Positions 1 to 9,639 of a stretch of 64,000 nucleotides of DNA are shown piece by piece. Under the pieces are notes generated by a model. That model had not been told where the DNA came from, did no database searches, and saw nothing but the letters and a program-made list of their open reading frames with translations. Origin of the DNA: Stieleria neptunia (GTDB lineage: Bacteria; Planctomycetota; Planctomycetia; Pirellulales; Pirellulaceae). The stretch is from assembly GCF_007754155.1 (NCBI RefSeq), contig NZ_CP037423.1, positions 8,056,938-8,120,937 on the forward strand. The letters are read 5' to 3'. Numbering within the stretch: the stretch's first letter is position 1; each line of letters starts with the position of its first letter. The translations under genes were made by a program, and so were the position numbers.

Positions 1-1
1 G

Positions 2-808
2 CCCGACCTGCCGCCCGGCACCACACTCCGCGGTGAAGGCGACGTTCCGCAATTGATCGTGACGCGAGTCGAGTCGGATGCGCCGACCGCAGCGGTGGTG
101 ATTTTGCCGGGTGGCGGATACGGCGGGCACGCGATGGATCACGAGGGCTATCAATTCGCGGAATGGTTCAAGTCCATGGGCGTGAGTTCGGCGATCTGCA
201 CGTACCGGTTGCGGGGAAAAGGCAATGCGGGCAAAGGCTACGGGCACCCCGCGCCGATGATGGATGCCCAGCGGGCCATTCAAACCTTGCGGGCCCGGGC
301 CGAAGAGTGGAACATCGATCCGCAGCGGATCGGCGTGATCGGATTCTCCGCCGGTGGCCACCTGTGTTCGACCGTCTCGACACACTTTGCCGACGCCGAT
401 CCTGCCTCGGAAGACCCGATTGCACGCGTTTCGTCACGACCGGATTTCAGCATCCTGTGCTACCCCGTGGTCGCGTTTGGCAAGCCGTACACGCACAAGG
501 GCAGCCAACGAAACCTGATCGGCGCGGAGCCAGACGCGGCCTTGCTGGAATCGCTGTCCAACGAAAGACAGGTGACCGAGAACACGCCGCCGGCGTTTCT
601 GTTCCACACCGGTGCCGACACGGCGGTCCCGGTTCAGAACAGCTTGGATTACTACCTGGCCTGCGTTCGGCACGGCGTTCCGGCTGAGTTACACGTGTTC
701 CCCGAAGGCCGGCATGGACTGGGACTGGCCCAGCAGTTGCCGGGGGCAAAACAATGGCCCGATTTGTGCGCCGATTGGTTGCGGCGGTTGGGCGTGGTGA
801 CGATTTAG
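2..808 (+). CDS. alpha/beta hydrolase (BD-FAE/acetylxylan-esterase-like), 5' partial
   Basis: The frame is open to the left edge, so the true start lies outside the window. About 268 residues are visible. The motifs are those of a serine esterase of the alpha/beta-hydrolase fold: an oxyanion segment GGGYGGHA, the nucleophile elbow GFSAGGH, an acidic residue in HTGADTAVP and a C-terminal catalytic His in EGRHGLGL. Such proteins in planctomycetes are often annotated as xylan or acetyl esterases and act on polysaccharide-linked esters. The substrate cannot be told from sequence. An in-frame TTG at 53 is an internal codon, not the start, because the homologous reading frame continues upstream. 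Confidence 0.85.
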   Translation, partial: PDLPPGTTLRGEGDVPQLIVTRVESDAPTAAVVILPGGGYGGHAMDHEGYQFAEWFKSMGVSSAICTYRLRGKGNAGKGYGHPAPMMDAQRAIQTLRARAEEWNIDPQRIGVIGFSAGGHLCSTVSTHFADADPASEDPIARVSSRPDFSILCYPVVAFGKPYTHKGSQRNLIGAEPDAALLESLSNERQVTENTPPAFLFHTGADTAVPVQNSLDYYLACVRHGVPAELHVFPEGRHGLGLAQQLPGAKQWPDLCADWLRRLGVVTI

Positions 809-810
809 AT

Positions 811-869
811 TCTCTCCCATTGGGAGAGACGGCGTTTGCGCAGCAAGCAAACGCCAGAGAGGGCCGGCG
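811..869. repeat. dispersed double-hairpin repeat, copy 1
   Basis: Two consecutive hairpins: CTCTCCCATTGGGAGAG, then GGCGTTTGC/GCAAACGCC around a short loop, followed by AGAGAGGGCCGGCG. It lies between the convergent ends of the esterase and the acyl-AMP ligase fusion, where it could end transcription. A close copy is at 54126-54181. Confidence 0.7.
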
Positions 870-873
870 TCAC

Positions 874-3800
874 CTACGCCGATGCGGCGGCGCCGAAACC
901 GAGTTCAACCAGGTGGTGCGAGGTGCGGGAGACGGCAAAGCGAATCTGCTCCTCGGAGTGTTCGCTGGTCAAGAAGAAACGCAGGCGGGCGGCGGATTCA
1001 TCGACGGCCGGGTAGAGGATCGGTTGGACGTTGATTCCATCGGCTTTCAAGCGGTTGGACAAACGCAAGGCGACCATCGAGTTGCCGGTGATCACGGGCA
1101 CCACGGGTGTGCCCCCGCTGGCCCCGGTGTCGAGTCCGGCTTCTTTGCAGAGCGTCAAAAACAATTCGCTGCGTTCCCGCAATCGCTCGACGCGATCGGG
1201 TTCTTTCTCCAGGGTTTCAATCGCTGCCAGTGCCGCGGCGACTTGAGCCGGTGGCATGCCGACGCTGAAGACAAATCCGGGGGCGGTGTAGCGCAACAGT
1301 TCGACCAGTGCGTTGGAACCGGCGATGTAACCGCCGCAGGAGGCCGCCGATTTGGACAGCGTTCCCATCCAGATGTCAACGTCACGGGCATCGATGTCAA
1401 AATGCTCGGCCATGCCGCGGCCATGCGGACCCATCGTTCCGAAACTGTGGGCTTCGTCGACCATCAACATCGCCTGGTGTCGTTTCTTGACCGCGATAAA
1501 CTCGGGCACGTTGCTAAAGTCACCGTCCATGCTGTAAACGCCTTCGACGATGATCAGCACACGACGGTACTTCGAACGGACTTCCGCCAGCGTTCGATCC
1601 AGGGCTTCGTAATCGTTGTGCGGGAACGGTCGGCGTCGGGCGCCCGAGAGCAACGCGCCTTGCACGATGCTGTTGTGTGACAGCGCGTCATGCAGGATCA
1701 AATCACCTTCGCCGACCAAGTGACCGATGGTCGTTTCGTTGGTCGCGTGACCGCCGACCATCAGAATCGAATTGTCGACTCCGATGAACTCCGCAATCTT
1801 CCGTTCCAATTGGCCGTGGATCGGTTTTTCACCGGACACCAGCCGGCTGGCCGAGACGCTGGTGCCGTACCGTTTGACCGAATCGGCGGCGGCTTGGGAG
1901 ACGTCCGGATGACCGCTCAGCCCCAGGTAGTTGTAGCTCGCAAAGCTGATCAGTTTTTGTCCGTTGACGACGGTCGTATCGGCGACAATGCTGTCGTGGA
2001 CGGTGAAATAGGGGTTGGGCACGCCCGTCATTCGCATCTGTTCCATCGTCGCCTTCAGCCGGCGATACTCGGCGAATTGCTCCACCCGATCCTCCGGTTC
2101 CACGGCCACTTCCTGCGGGGCCGGTCGTGGTTCGGCGCCGGCAGAGAGCGTTTCGGTGGGGACGTCGGGCGTCCCGGAGAGCATCGCTTCGGCGCGTGCA
2201 TCGGCCCCCGGTGGCAGATACCGCTGGACGGCCAGCGCGGTTTGGCCGATCGTCTCGATCTCGTCGAGAACCTGTTCGGGGAATCGCCCGCCGAAGGTCC
2301 GTTCGAGATTGCGTGCGATCTCCAATCGTTCCAGGCTGTCCAACCCCAGATCGAGCACGATGTTGGTGTCCAGTTTCAACGACTTGGCGCGTTCACCGGC
2401 GACGCTCCGCACCTGATATTGAATGGCCGCGACGACCAGCGGATTGACGTCGGCATCGCTGATGCTTTCGCCCCGCCCTCCGGCGGCGGCGGCTTGCATC
2501 ATCGGCATCGCTTCGCTGGCGGCCACGCCGATCCCGGCGACTTCCTCCCAGCGGACCCATTTGGCGATCAATTTCAGTTCGTTGTCACGAACGGCGTGCA
2601 GGCAGGCATGCCGCTGAATTTTTCCGCTGCTGGTCTTCGGCACGCTGCTGTTGCGGACCAGATAAACCGCATCGGGTGGCAGATCGTGTTCGTCGGTCAC
2701 GGCGCGCCGGATGGCTTGGATTTGGGCGTCCCAATCGACGTCGCGGATCCGGGCCGCTTCGGCAACGATCGTCAATTGTTCGCGACCGTCATTTTCCATC
2801 GCGAACGCGCCGACCGCTCCGGCCTGGACGATGGAACTGGCCCGTTCGACGGTTTCTTCGATGTCCTGGGGATACCGATTGACCCCGCGGACGATGATCA
2901 TGTCTTTCAGGCGGCCGGAAACGTACAGTTGGCCTTCGTACAAAAAACCCAGGTCGCCGGTCCGCAAGAACGGGCCGCGGCCGTCTTCGGTCATCGCTCG
3001 GAAGGTTCGTTCGGTCGCCTCTTTCCGCTGGTAATAGCCGGCGCCGACCGAGGGACTGTCCACCCAGATCTCGCCGATCTGGTCGTCGGCGAGCACCTGG
3101 CGGGTGTCGGGGTCAACGATCAGAACCGTTTCGTTGGGTAGCACGGCACCGCAGCCGACCAACTTGCGTGCCGCGGGATCGTCTTCGGCACGTGGGACGA
3201 CATGCTTTTTATCGAGTTCAAAGCGATCGAAGGAGCGCATCACCGGACGCGGATCGCTCGGGCCGCCGGTGACGATCAGCGTCGTTTCCGCCATCCCGTA
3301 ACACGGCAAGCTCGCCGAAGATCGAAAACCGTAGGGTTCAAACTTGCGGCGAAACGCTTCCAAGGTGTTCGGCCGAATCGGTTCGGCACCGTTGAACGCG
3401 ATCTCCAACGTGCTCAGGTCCAACCCTTCCATTTCCCGCTCGCCGATCTTGTCGACACACAACTGGTAGGAAAAATTGGGGCCACCGGTGACCGTGACGC
3501 CGTATTCGGTGATCGCGCGCAACCAGCGCACCGGCCGTTGCAGGAACGTCATCGGACTCATCAGCACGTTGGTGCATCCGAGGAACAGCGGCATCAGGAT
3601 GCCGCCGACCAGGCCCATGTCGTGGTAGGTGGGAAGCCAGGACAATCCGATCGTTTGCGGTTGGGGTTCAAACGCGTGCCAAATCAGTTCCGCATTGGCG
3701 ACCAGATTCCGCTGAGTCAACATCACGCCCTTGGGCGATCCGGTCGAACCGGAAGTGTATTGCAGCACCCCCAGGGTGTTGCCGTCGATCGCCGGTTCAC

Positions 3801-4290
3801 GGTAGCGATCCAGGTCGCGGCAGCCGGGGCTGTCGGTGCCCAGAATCTGCACGCCGACCAGGTCTTCGTGCCAGGTTTGGCCGGTCAGACGTTCGGCAAT
3901 GCCGCATGTCGTCAACGCCCACTTGGCGTCGGCATCGACGACGATCGATCGGATCCGCGACGCTTTGCGATTGGATCGTGGGGGAAACGCCGGGACGGCG
4001 ATCGCACCGGCCGCATGGCAGGCGAAAAAACCGACGATGAAATCCAAACCGGGCGGATACAACAGCAAGACTCGATCGCCCGGCCGAATCCGACACTTGC
4101 CCTGAAGGTACCCCGCCAGCGCGCGGACTTCCCGCCACAGCTCATCGTAGGTGAGCGAGGTGTCGTGTGTCTCGACGTCTGTGAAACGGAACGCCACCGA
4201 ATCGCTGCGATGCTCGGCCCAATGCCGGAGAATCGCAACGTAGTGATCCGTTGGGGGAACGACGCTGCCAAAAAATTGCTTAAAATCCAC
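874..4290 (-). CDS. fatty acyl-AMP ligase / acyl carrier / alpha-oxoamine synthase fusion
   Basis: One polypeptide (~1138 aa from the GTG at 4290) carries three enzymes in order. Residues ~15-590 are an adenylate-forming fatty acyl-AMP ligase (YTSGSTGSPKG near 180, YGMAETT, a D-x-I-I-x-R-G hinge). Residues ~620-690 are an acyl carrier domain with the phosphopantetheine Ser in LGLDSLE near 652. Residues ~730-1138 are a PLP-dependent alpha-oxoamine synthase (HDALSHNS, VDEAHSFG, Schiff-base Lys in GTLSKSAAS near 980). Known family chemistry predicts activation of a fatty acid, loading onto the carrier, and decarboxylative condensation with an amino acid to give an alpha-aminoketone lipid, as in sphingoid-base synthesis. 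The substrates are inference. The frame stays open to a GTG at 4419 and an ATG at 4362; none has a clear ribosome site, and 4290 matches the usual N-terminus of the ligase. Confidence 0.85.
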   Translation of the reverse strand: MDFKQFFGSVVPPTDHYVAILRHWAEHRSDSVAFRFTDVETHDTSLTYDELWREVRALAGYLQGKCRIRPGDRVLLLYPPGLDFIVGFFACHAAGAIAVPAFPPRSNRKASRIRSIVVDADAKWALTTCGIAERLTGQTWHEDLVGVQILGTDSPGCRDLDRYREPAIDGNTLGVLQYTSGSTGSPKGVMLTQRNLVANAELIWHAFEPQPQTIGLSWLPTYHDMGLVGGILMPLFLGCTNVLMSPMTFLQRPVRWLRAITEYGVTVTGGPNFSYQLCVDKIGEREMEGLDLSTLEIAFNGAEPIRPNTLEAFRRKFEPYGFRSSASLPCYGMAETTLIVTGGPSDPRPVMRSFDRFELDKKHVVPRAEDDPAARKLVGCGAVLPNETVLIVDPDTRQVLADDQIGEIWVDSPSVGAGYYQRKEATERTFRAMTEDGRGPFLRTGDLGFLYEGQLYVSGRLKDMIIVRGVNRYPQDIEETVERASSIVQAGAVGAFAMENDGREQLTIVAEAARIRDVDWDAQIQAIRRAVTDEHDLPPDAVYLVRNSSVPKTSSGKIQRHACLHAVRDNELKLIAKWVRWEEVAGIGVAASEAMPMMQAAAAGGRGESISDADVNPLVVAAIQYQVRSVAGERAKSLKLDTNIVLDLGLDSLERLEIARNLERTFGGRFPEQVLDEIETIGQTALAVQRYLPPGADARAEAMLSGTPDVPTETLSAGAEPRPAPQEVAVEPEDRVEQFAEYRRLKATMEQMRMTGVPNPYFTVHDSIVADTTVVNGQKLISFASYNYLGLSGHPDVSQAAADSVKRYGTSVSASRLVSGEKPIHGQLERKIAEFIGVDNSILMVGGHATNETTIGHLVGEGDLILHDALSHNSIVQGALLSGARRRPFPHNDYEALDRTLAEVRSKYRRVLIIVEGVYSMDGDFSNVPEFIAVKKRHQAMLMVDEAHSFGTMGPHGRGMAEHFDIDARDVDIWMGTLSKSAASCGGYIAGSNALVELLRYTAPGFVFSVGMPPAQVAAALAAIETLEKEPDRVERLRERSELFLTLCKEAGLDTGASGGTPVVPVITGNSMVALRLSNRLKADGINVQPILYPAVDESAARLRFFLTSEHSEEQIRFAVSRTSHHLVELGFGAAASA

Positions 4291-4909
4291 GAACCAAACC
4301 AACGCGTGAAAACGTTTTGTCGAACGGCCCTGGCATCCTGCCAGTGTCCCTTCCCGATCCATGGGACGATCGACGAAATAAAGATCGGTCGACCGTCGGT
4401 CTCCATCGGACGTCCCCACCCCGGTCGCCCAGATTCAATGGGCGACAGTGCAGTTCCCGGAGGGCGGGAGATCCAACTATGACGGTCAAACGGCTCCTGA
4501 CGCGACGCTACAGGATAGTCTGTCGAGACCACCCTTTACGACGCCCCAATTTTACGAAAATTCGCGAGCACTCGTCGCGGCGACGCCGATCGCGGCATTT
4601 TCGGGGGGGACGCCCCACGTCAATCGCCGTTCCGGCCCTCTCCATCCTCCCGCCTGGTCAACGCCTGGTTTTCGGCTCGGAGTCAACGCACCTCACCGGT
4701 GGTCGCGTGAGCGCCCCACCGGAAACGCAAGGGGCGAACCTGCGAAACGATTGCGGGTTTTGACCTGACGGTAGGCCGGGTTCTAGGCGCCGGCCCCCAC
4801 CGCTACTCTGGAAACCGCGGCGAGCTGTGGTGACAAAAAATGGAACGACCGCCACATTTCAGTCCGATCCGTCACCCAGCCGTCACGTTTGTTCGACACA
4901 GAAGGACTT
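4291..4909. other. divergent intergenic region
   Basis: About 620 bases between the minus-strand ligase fusion and the plus-strand Kef gene. It must hold both promoters. Short ORFs here resemble no known protein and I see no tRNA or other RNA gene. Part of it may be coding if the upstream gene starts at 4362 or 4419. Confidence 0.5.
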
Positions 4910-6583
4910 ATGGAACTTTGGACGATTCTTCGAGACATCGTGCTGCTGTTGGGGGCGTCCCTGATGGTCGGCGGCGTGTTCTCGCGATTCGGGCAGAGCC
5001 CGATTGTGGGTTACCTGTTTGCGGGCATGATGCTGGGTGGGCCCGGAAGCATTCACGCGATCGGATCGGAACATGAGATCGAGGCGATCGCGGAGCTGGG
5101 TGTCGCATTGCTGCTATTCAGTTTGGGGCTTGAGTTTTCGGTCGAGCGGCTGAAAAAGCTCGGCGCGAAACCGCTGTTGGGGGGCATGTCCCAAGTCGTG
5201 TTGACGATTCTGCTGGCGTTTGCCGGAGCCCGGCTGTTCGGATTGGGGGGCAAGGAATCGATCGCGTTCGGGGCGATGATCGCGCTCAGCAGCACGGCGG
5301 TGGTGCTCCGAATCTTGTCCGAGCGTGGTGAGGTGGAGATGCCGCATGGGCGGAACTGCTTGGGCGTCTTGCTGACCCAGGATATCGCGGTGGTGCCCTT
5401 GGCCTTGTTGATGACGATCTTGGGCGGCGAAGGCAGTGCCGGCGAGGTCCTCTGGAACATCGGCCGTTTGCTGTTGATGGCGGGCGGGTTGATCGTCGGA
5501 TTGATGCTGTTGACCAAAATCGCGGTGCTGACGCTGGGCACGTTGACGTTGCACCGCAATCGCGAACTGACGGTGATCTTCGCCGTCGTGACAGGCCTGG
5601 GCGCCGCCTGGGCATCCCATGAAGCCGGAATTTCGCCGGCGCTGGGTGCCTTTGTCGCCGGCATGCTGTTGGGCAGCTCCGCGTTCGCCACCCAGATTCG
5701 TGCGGACATCTCTCCGCTGCAGGTCGTCTTGTTGACGCTGTTCTTTGGCGCCGCCGGGATGGTGGCCGATCCGATTTGGATTGTGAAAAACGGTCACATC
5801 GTTGCGTTGGTCGTCGCCGCCTTGATCATCGGAAAACTGTTGGTGATCTGGGTGATCTTTGCCCTGCTGGGCCAAACCACACGGGTTTCCGTTGCGACGG
5901 GACTGTGTTTGGCACAGGTCGGCGAATTCGCCTTCGTGCTCGGAAGCATTGGACGCATCAGTGGCGTGGTGACCGAAGACACCTATGCCTTGGTCGTCTC
6001 TGCGTCGATCGTGTCGTTCTTCCTGAGCGCGTTCTTGGTGCCGGCGGCGCCGCGTCTGGGGAATTGGGTGGCAAACCTGACCGGGGCACAGCGGCAAACC
6101 GCCGACGACACCAGCGAACGCACGCCGCCGCCCGATGTTGCGATCATCGGTTTCGGTCCGGCCGGCCAGATCGCCGCACGCCCCCTGGTCGACAAAGGGC
6201 TGCGGGTCACGATCATCGAATTGAATCAAGTCGGCGTTCGCAAAGCCCAACAATTGGGCTTTCATGCGGAGATCGGTGATGCCACACAGAGCGACGTGCT
6301 CGAACACGCACGTCTGCATGAATGCAAAGCCATTGTCATCACCGTTCCCCATCACCAATCCGCGATGACGATTCTAAAGCATGTCCGCCGCAACGCACCG
6401 TTCGTTCATGTGATCGTTCGGTCCCGCTATGAAGTTCACACCGACGACTTTCTGATCGCCGGTGCCCACGTGGTGACCGGTGATGAACAACAAGTCGGTG
6501 AAAGCCTTGCCGGTCACCTGCATCAATGGCTGACCACCCAGGAACCCGAATTCGAACCGCCGAGCCGCGCCTCAGTTCTTTGA
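4910..6583 (+). CDS. Kef-type cation/proton antiporter with TrkA-N domain
   Basis: A 557-residue CPA2 monovalent cation:proton antiporter. The first ~385 residues form about twelve hydrophobic segments with the family's GLEFSVERLKKLG and ALSSTAVVLR stretches. From ~405 a cytoplasmic TrkA-N Rossmann domain begins (AIIGFGPAGQ), followed by a regulatory region. This layout is that of YbaL/KefB/RosB proteins, which exchange K+ or Na+ for H+ under nucleotide control. The ATG at 4910 is chosen because GAAGGA lies just upstream (4901-4906); an in-frame TTG at 4889 lacks such a site. The 3' end overlaps the convergent sulfatase gene by 12 bases. Confidence 0.9.
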   Translation: MELWTILRDIVLLLGASLMVGGVFSRFGQSPIVGYLFAGMMLGGPGSIHAIGSEHEIEAIAELGVALLLFSLGLEFSVERLKKLGAKPLLGGMSQVVLTILLAFAGARLFGLGGKESIAFGAMIALSSTAVVLRILSERGEVEMPHGRNCLGVLLTQDIAVVPLALLMTILGGEGSAGEVLWNIGRLLLMAGGLIVGLMLLTKIAVLTLGTLTLHRNRELTVIFAVVTGLGAAWASHEAGISPALGAFVAGMLLGSSAFATQIRADISPLQVVLLTLFFGAAGMVADPIWIVKNGHIVALVVAALIIGKLLVIWVIFALLGQTTRVSVATGLCLAQVGEFAFVLGSIGRISGVVTEDTYALVVSASIVSFFLSAFLVPAAPRLGNWVANLTGAQRQTADDTSERTPPPDVAIIGFGPAGQIAARPLVDKGLRVTIIELNQVGVRKAQQLGFHAEIGDATQSDVLEHARLHECKAIVITVPHHQSAMTILKHVRRNAPFVHVIVRSRYEVHTDDFLIAGAHVVTGDEQQVGESLAGHLHQWLTTQEPEFEPPSRASVL

Positions 6584-7892
6584 TCGCAGCTGGCGGTCAA
6601 ATTGCACTTTGACACGTCGGCTGCCCGCCGGGACGGCGCCCGCTTGTTCGATTCGGTCGCGCAAGTGTGCCGCCAACCGCCGGCGCTGCGTTTCATAAGA
6701 CGGATCGTCGGCCACGTTGTTCATCTCGGCGGGGTCCTTTGAAACGTCGTACAGCTCGACGCCACCGCTGCCATCGGTTCCCCAACTGGTGTAGCGAAAG
6801 CCCGGTGTTCGGATGCTGTAGCCGATGTCGTACTGGGACAGAGCCGATTCACGCACGATCGCGGTGGGATCTTGAAGCGCCGGCACCAGGCTGACCCCGG
6901 AGACCGATGGGGGAACCGGCAGTCCGGCCAGCTCGGACAGCGTGGGGTAGAAGTCGACCATTTCGGCCATCGTTTCGGCGACGCCGCCGGCCTGCACGCC
7001 GGGGCCGGCGATCACCAACGGGACGTGCGTGGCGTTTTCGAACAACGTCGTCTTTTGGTAGTGGCCATGTTCGCCCATGTGGTACCCGTGGTCGGAAGTG
7101 AACAAGACGATGGTGTTGTCGTCGAGTCCGGTTTGCCGCAGTGCGTCAAGAATCAATCCCAACTGTGCATCGGCGAACGAGATCGATGCGTAGTAGGCTT
7201 GAATGGCTTGCCGGGCAACGCTGGGGTCGAGGTTGACCTGTTCCTTTTTTCGACTCAACGACTTTGCCGCCGGCTTGGGGATCGTTTCCAAGTAACCCTT
7301 CGGCACGGTCGGCACATCGATCTGATCGATCGGGTACAGGTCGAAGTATTGCTTGGGCGCGACGTAGGGCGTGTGGGGGCGATACAAACCGACGGCCATG
7401 AAAAAGTTTTCGCCGGTTTGGGCGTACCGTTTCAATCGTTTGATCGTTTCGGCCGCCGCAATGCCGTCGGTCTGTTCGGCATCGGTGCCTTCGGCGGCAA
7501 GCCAGCTGAGCGTCCCACCGTATTGTCCCGGCCGCAAGGTGATCACCTGGTCTTGATCGATCACGTCGCGTCCGCGTGGATTGATAGTTTCGTTCCACGA
7601 ATAGGGATCGTCGTGCCCGCCGGTGCCGATGTGCAGCGGCACGTTGTAGTGATAGATCTTGCCGATTCGTGTGGCGAAGTAATCGGCGTCACGAAAGTGC
7701 TGGGACATCGTGTTCACGTTGGGGGCGCGCTCGCGAAGATGGATCGCGTTTCGGTGGATCAGTGTTTGGTCGGGATACCAGCCGGTCATGAAGGAGGCTC
7801 GGCTGGGGCCGCAGAGCGGATATTGGCAATGCGCGTTGGCGAAGCGGACCCCGCGCTCCGCCAGCGCGTCGATGTGCGGCGTTTTGACTTGG

Positions 7893-9216
7893 GACCGCCG
7901 GAACAATTAGTGTCGGTTAATTGGCGAGAATCGATAGTTCCATCTCGGTATTTGTTCGTCAAAAACTGTACGCAGAGCTGCTTTCATTGTTGCGGTCGCG
8001 TTCTCACCCGTCTCGTACAACCCTCGCAAGACGTTGACCGTAGTGCGAAGGCCGGTCCGAGTCGATGTGTTCCGCATCAACTTGACAACTGTTTCCAACT
8101 TATCGAAAAGCATCCCGGAGCAAGCACGTCCAAGATGCGGAAAAAAACGGCGTTCAATCGGATTGTATTTTGAACAGTAGCTTGGATAGTGGGCTACCCG
8201 AATTTCGATGCCGATCGTGTCGACCAACTTTTGAAGGTAGTGCTTGAAGATGTATTTTGAAGCTGAGTTGCTACCGCCGCAATCGCACAATAGCAAAATG
8301 GAATTGGTATCCGGATAACAACGTTTCCCTATCCGGTTCCAGTACCATTTGAGGCTATCGGTCGCGAAGCGACTCGTCTCGTGAGAGAGTCCAATGTTGA
8401 CGTGCCCAGCATTTCGTCCGATGTCGTAGATTCCGTGAGGAATCACAACGCCATCAGCCCAACTCGGAAAGTCGTGGTCGAACGCTTCAATGGGCTCTGT
8501 GGTGCGAATGCGACCGGCCCGGTAAAGACGGCCCAGGAATTCTTTGCTTTTTGTGTCGATCGAAAAGACCGGATTGCCGGCAGCCTGATAGCTCTCCACA
8601 TGTCCTGCGATGAGATCAAACTGCTGCTCGCGATCCGCTGACAAGCCACCGGAAATCGTTTTGATCATTTTTCGAAAACCGATCTTCAAGCTATTCAGCC
8701 AAGCGGAGACCGTCTTGTCGCTCACAGGGGTGCCGGCCTCGGCCGCCTTCTCAGCCATTTCAGTGGAGGCCAGGTTTGTGTAAACCACGTCGGGCTCATC
8801 AGGATCGCCTCCAACACGAACGCTCAATAGTTCGTTCAGATTGTCTTCGAGGTCGGGATCGGTTTCGATCTTTTTTTTCGTCCAGCACCTGGCCGCCGTA
8901 TCCTACCTTTCGCCGGATCATTGGAGAGTTGATCGAGCTCAGCGATACCTCGTTCGATGGTGCGAGTCGAGCAGCCCAGTAATTGACTGATGTACGGTAC
9001 ACCTCCTCGCCCGAGACGCTGTGCCTCGACAGCCGCGAACCGACGGCGATCCTTTTCGGACAAGGTTGAATAAAAATCGACTGCTCGCTTGGCAGCCAGA
9101 TCGTCAAGCTGATTTTCGAATACAAACGCCATCCTTGGCACCCTCGCTGGTGGATTGAGACGCGGAAAGTCTACCCCATCCAGCGAAAACCCGCGACACT
9201 AATTGTTCCGGCGGTC
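7893..9216 (-). mobile_element. ISAzo13-family insertion sequence, 1324 bp
   Basis: Perfect 23-bp terminal inverted repeats lie at 7893-7915 and 9194-9216, opening GACCGCCGGAACAATTAG. They are flanked on both sides by the 5-bp direct repeat CTTGG (7888-7892 and 9217-9221), the target duplication. The element contains one transposase gene in two overlapping phases and nothing else. Its A+T content is visibly higher than that of the neighbouring genes, in keeping with foreign origin. Confidence 0.9.
7907..9141 (-). CDS. ISAzo13-family transposase, two phases joined by -1 slippage
   Basis: The N-terminal phase (9141-8836, 101 aa) carries a helix-turn-helix-like part (GGVPYISQLLGCSTRTIERG). The C-terminal phase (to 7907) carries the catalytic core: Asp in VFSIDTKSKE, Asp in LLLCDCGGSN and Glu in SKYNPIERRFF, the ISAzo13 DDE pattern. 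The phases meet at eight A residues (coding strand; T run 8871-8878), read CGA AAA AAA AGA in phase 0. A -1 slip there gives GRKKKIETDPDLEDNLNELL, which continues straight into the core, for a total of ~411 residues, the family's usual size. This is either programmed slippage or a one-base deletion that inactivated the copy. The stop codon lies inside the inverted repeat. Confidence 0.85.
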
Positions 9217-9546
9217 CTTGGTCGTGTCCATAACAACCGATGTCACAATTCAAGTCGTCGCAAATCAGAAACAAAACGTTCGGGCGTTCGGCGGCGGGGC
9301 ACGCGGCTGAGAAGGACAGGCCGTATGCCAGCCAGGCTGCCGCGATGACCAACGCCGGCCGGAATCGAAAGTGGTTCATGGTGAGTTCGCTGGGGGCGGT
9401 TTCGGTGGGGAGGGTCTGGAGCGTCGCCAGCCAATTATTGCAGAATCCGTGCTATGATGCGGGAACACGGCAACCGATGGATCGCGCGCAGGCGAGAGAC
9501 CGGATCGGAAACGTGGGAGAGGTTTCCGGGCGCGTCATCGCTGCAT

Positions 9547-9604
9547 CGACAGGCTGGAAGCCTATCCCACCGATCTGCGTCGACAGGCTGGAAGCCTATC
9601 CCAC
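9547..9604. repeat. two copies of a GACAGGCTGGAAGCC repeat
   Basis: Two 24-bp direct copies (9547-9570, 9581-9604) of a sequence beginning CGACAGGCTGGAAGCCTATC and ending CCAC. They lie in the divergent gap between the sulfatase and FG-GAP genes. Further copies occur at 28591-28614 (reverse) and 45653-45675. The core AGGCTGGAAGCCT is an imperfect palindrome. Confidence 0.8.
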
Positions 9605-9639
9605 TTGTTTTGTGCCCCTTTCGACCAGGAACAACCGTC

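Larger units (their letters stand above)
6572..9379 (-). pseudogene. sulfatase gene interrupted by an insertion sequence
   Basis: The N-terminal part (9379-9217) encodes a signal peptide ending near CPAAERPNVLFLICDDLN and reaches GCYGHDQ. The rest (7892-6572) resumes with VKTPHIDALAERGV, carries the formylglycine site C-G-P-S-R (Cys about residue 80 of the restored protein), and runs to the stop. Removing the 1324-bp element at 7893-9216 and one CTTGG copy rejoins GHDQ-VKTPH in frame and gives a normal ~492-residue secreted sulfatase of the iduronate-2-sulfatase/choline-sulfatase-like type. The gene is therefore disrupted but otherwise undecayed, which points to a recent insertion. Precise excision would restore it. 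It ends 12 bases inside the convergent Kef gene. Confidence 0.9.

Noticed and set aside
754..4482. Long plus-strand ORFs (e.g. 308, 483 and 426 codons) opposite the acyl-AMP ligase fusion
   Set aside because: They are antisense frames of a clear gene in GC-rich DNA, with Arg/Gln/Asp-rich compositions and no motifs. The same holds for long antisense frames over the Kef, alaS, glgX, AsmA-like and giant ATPase genes.
4620..4840. Possible structured RNA in the gap before the Kef gene
   Set aside because: Several short stems can be drawn, but no tRNA, riboswitch or other known RNA pattern was found, and GC-rich DNA gives such stems by chance.
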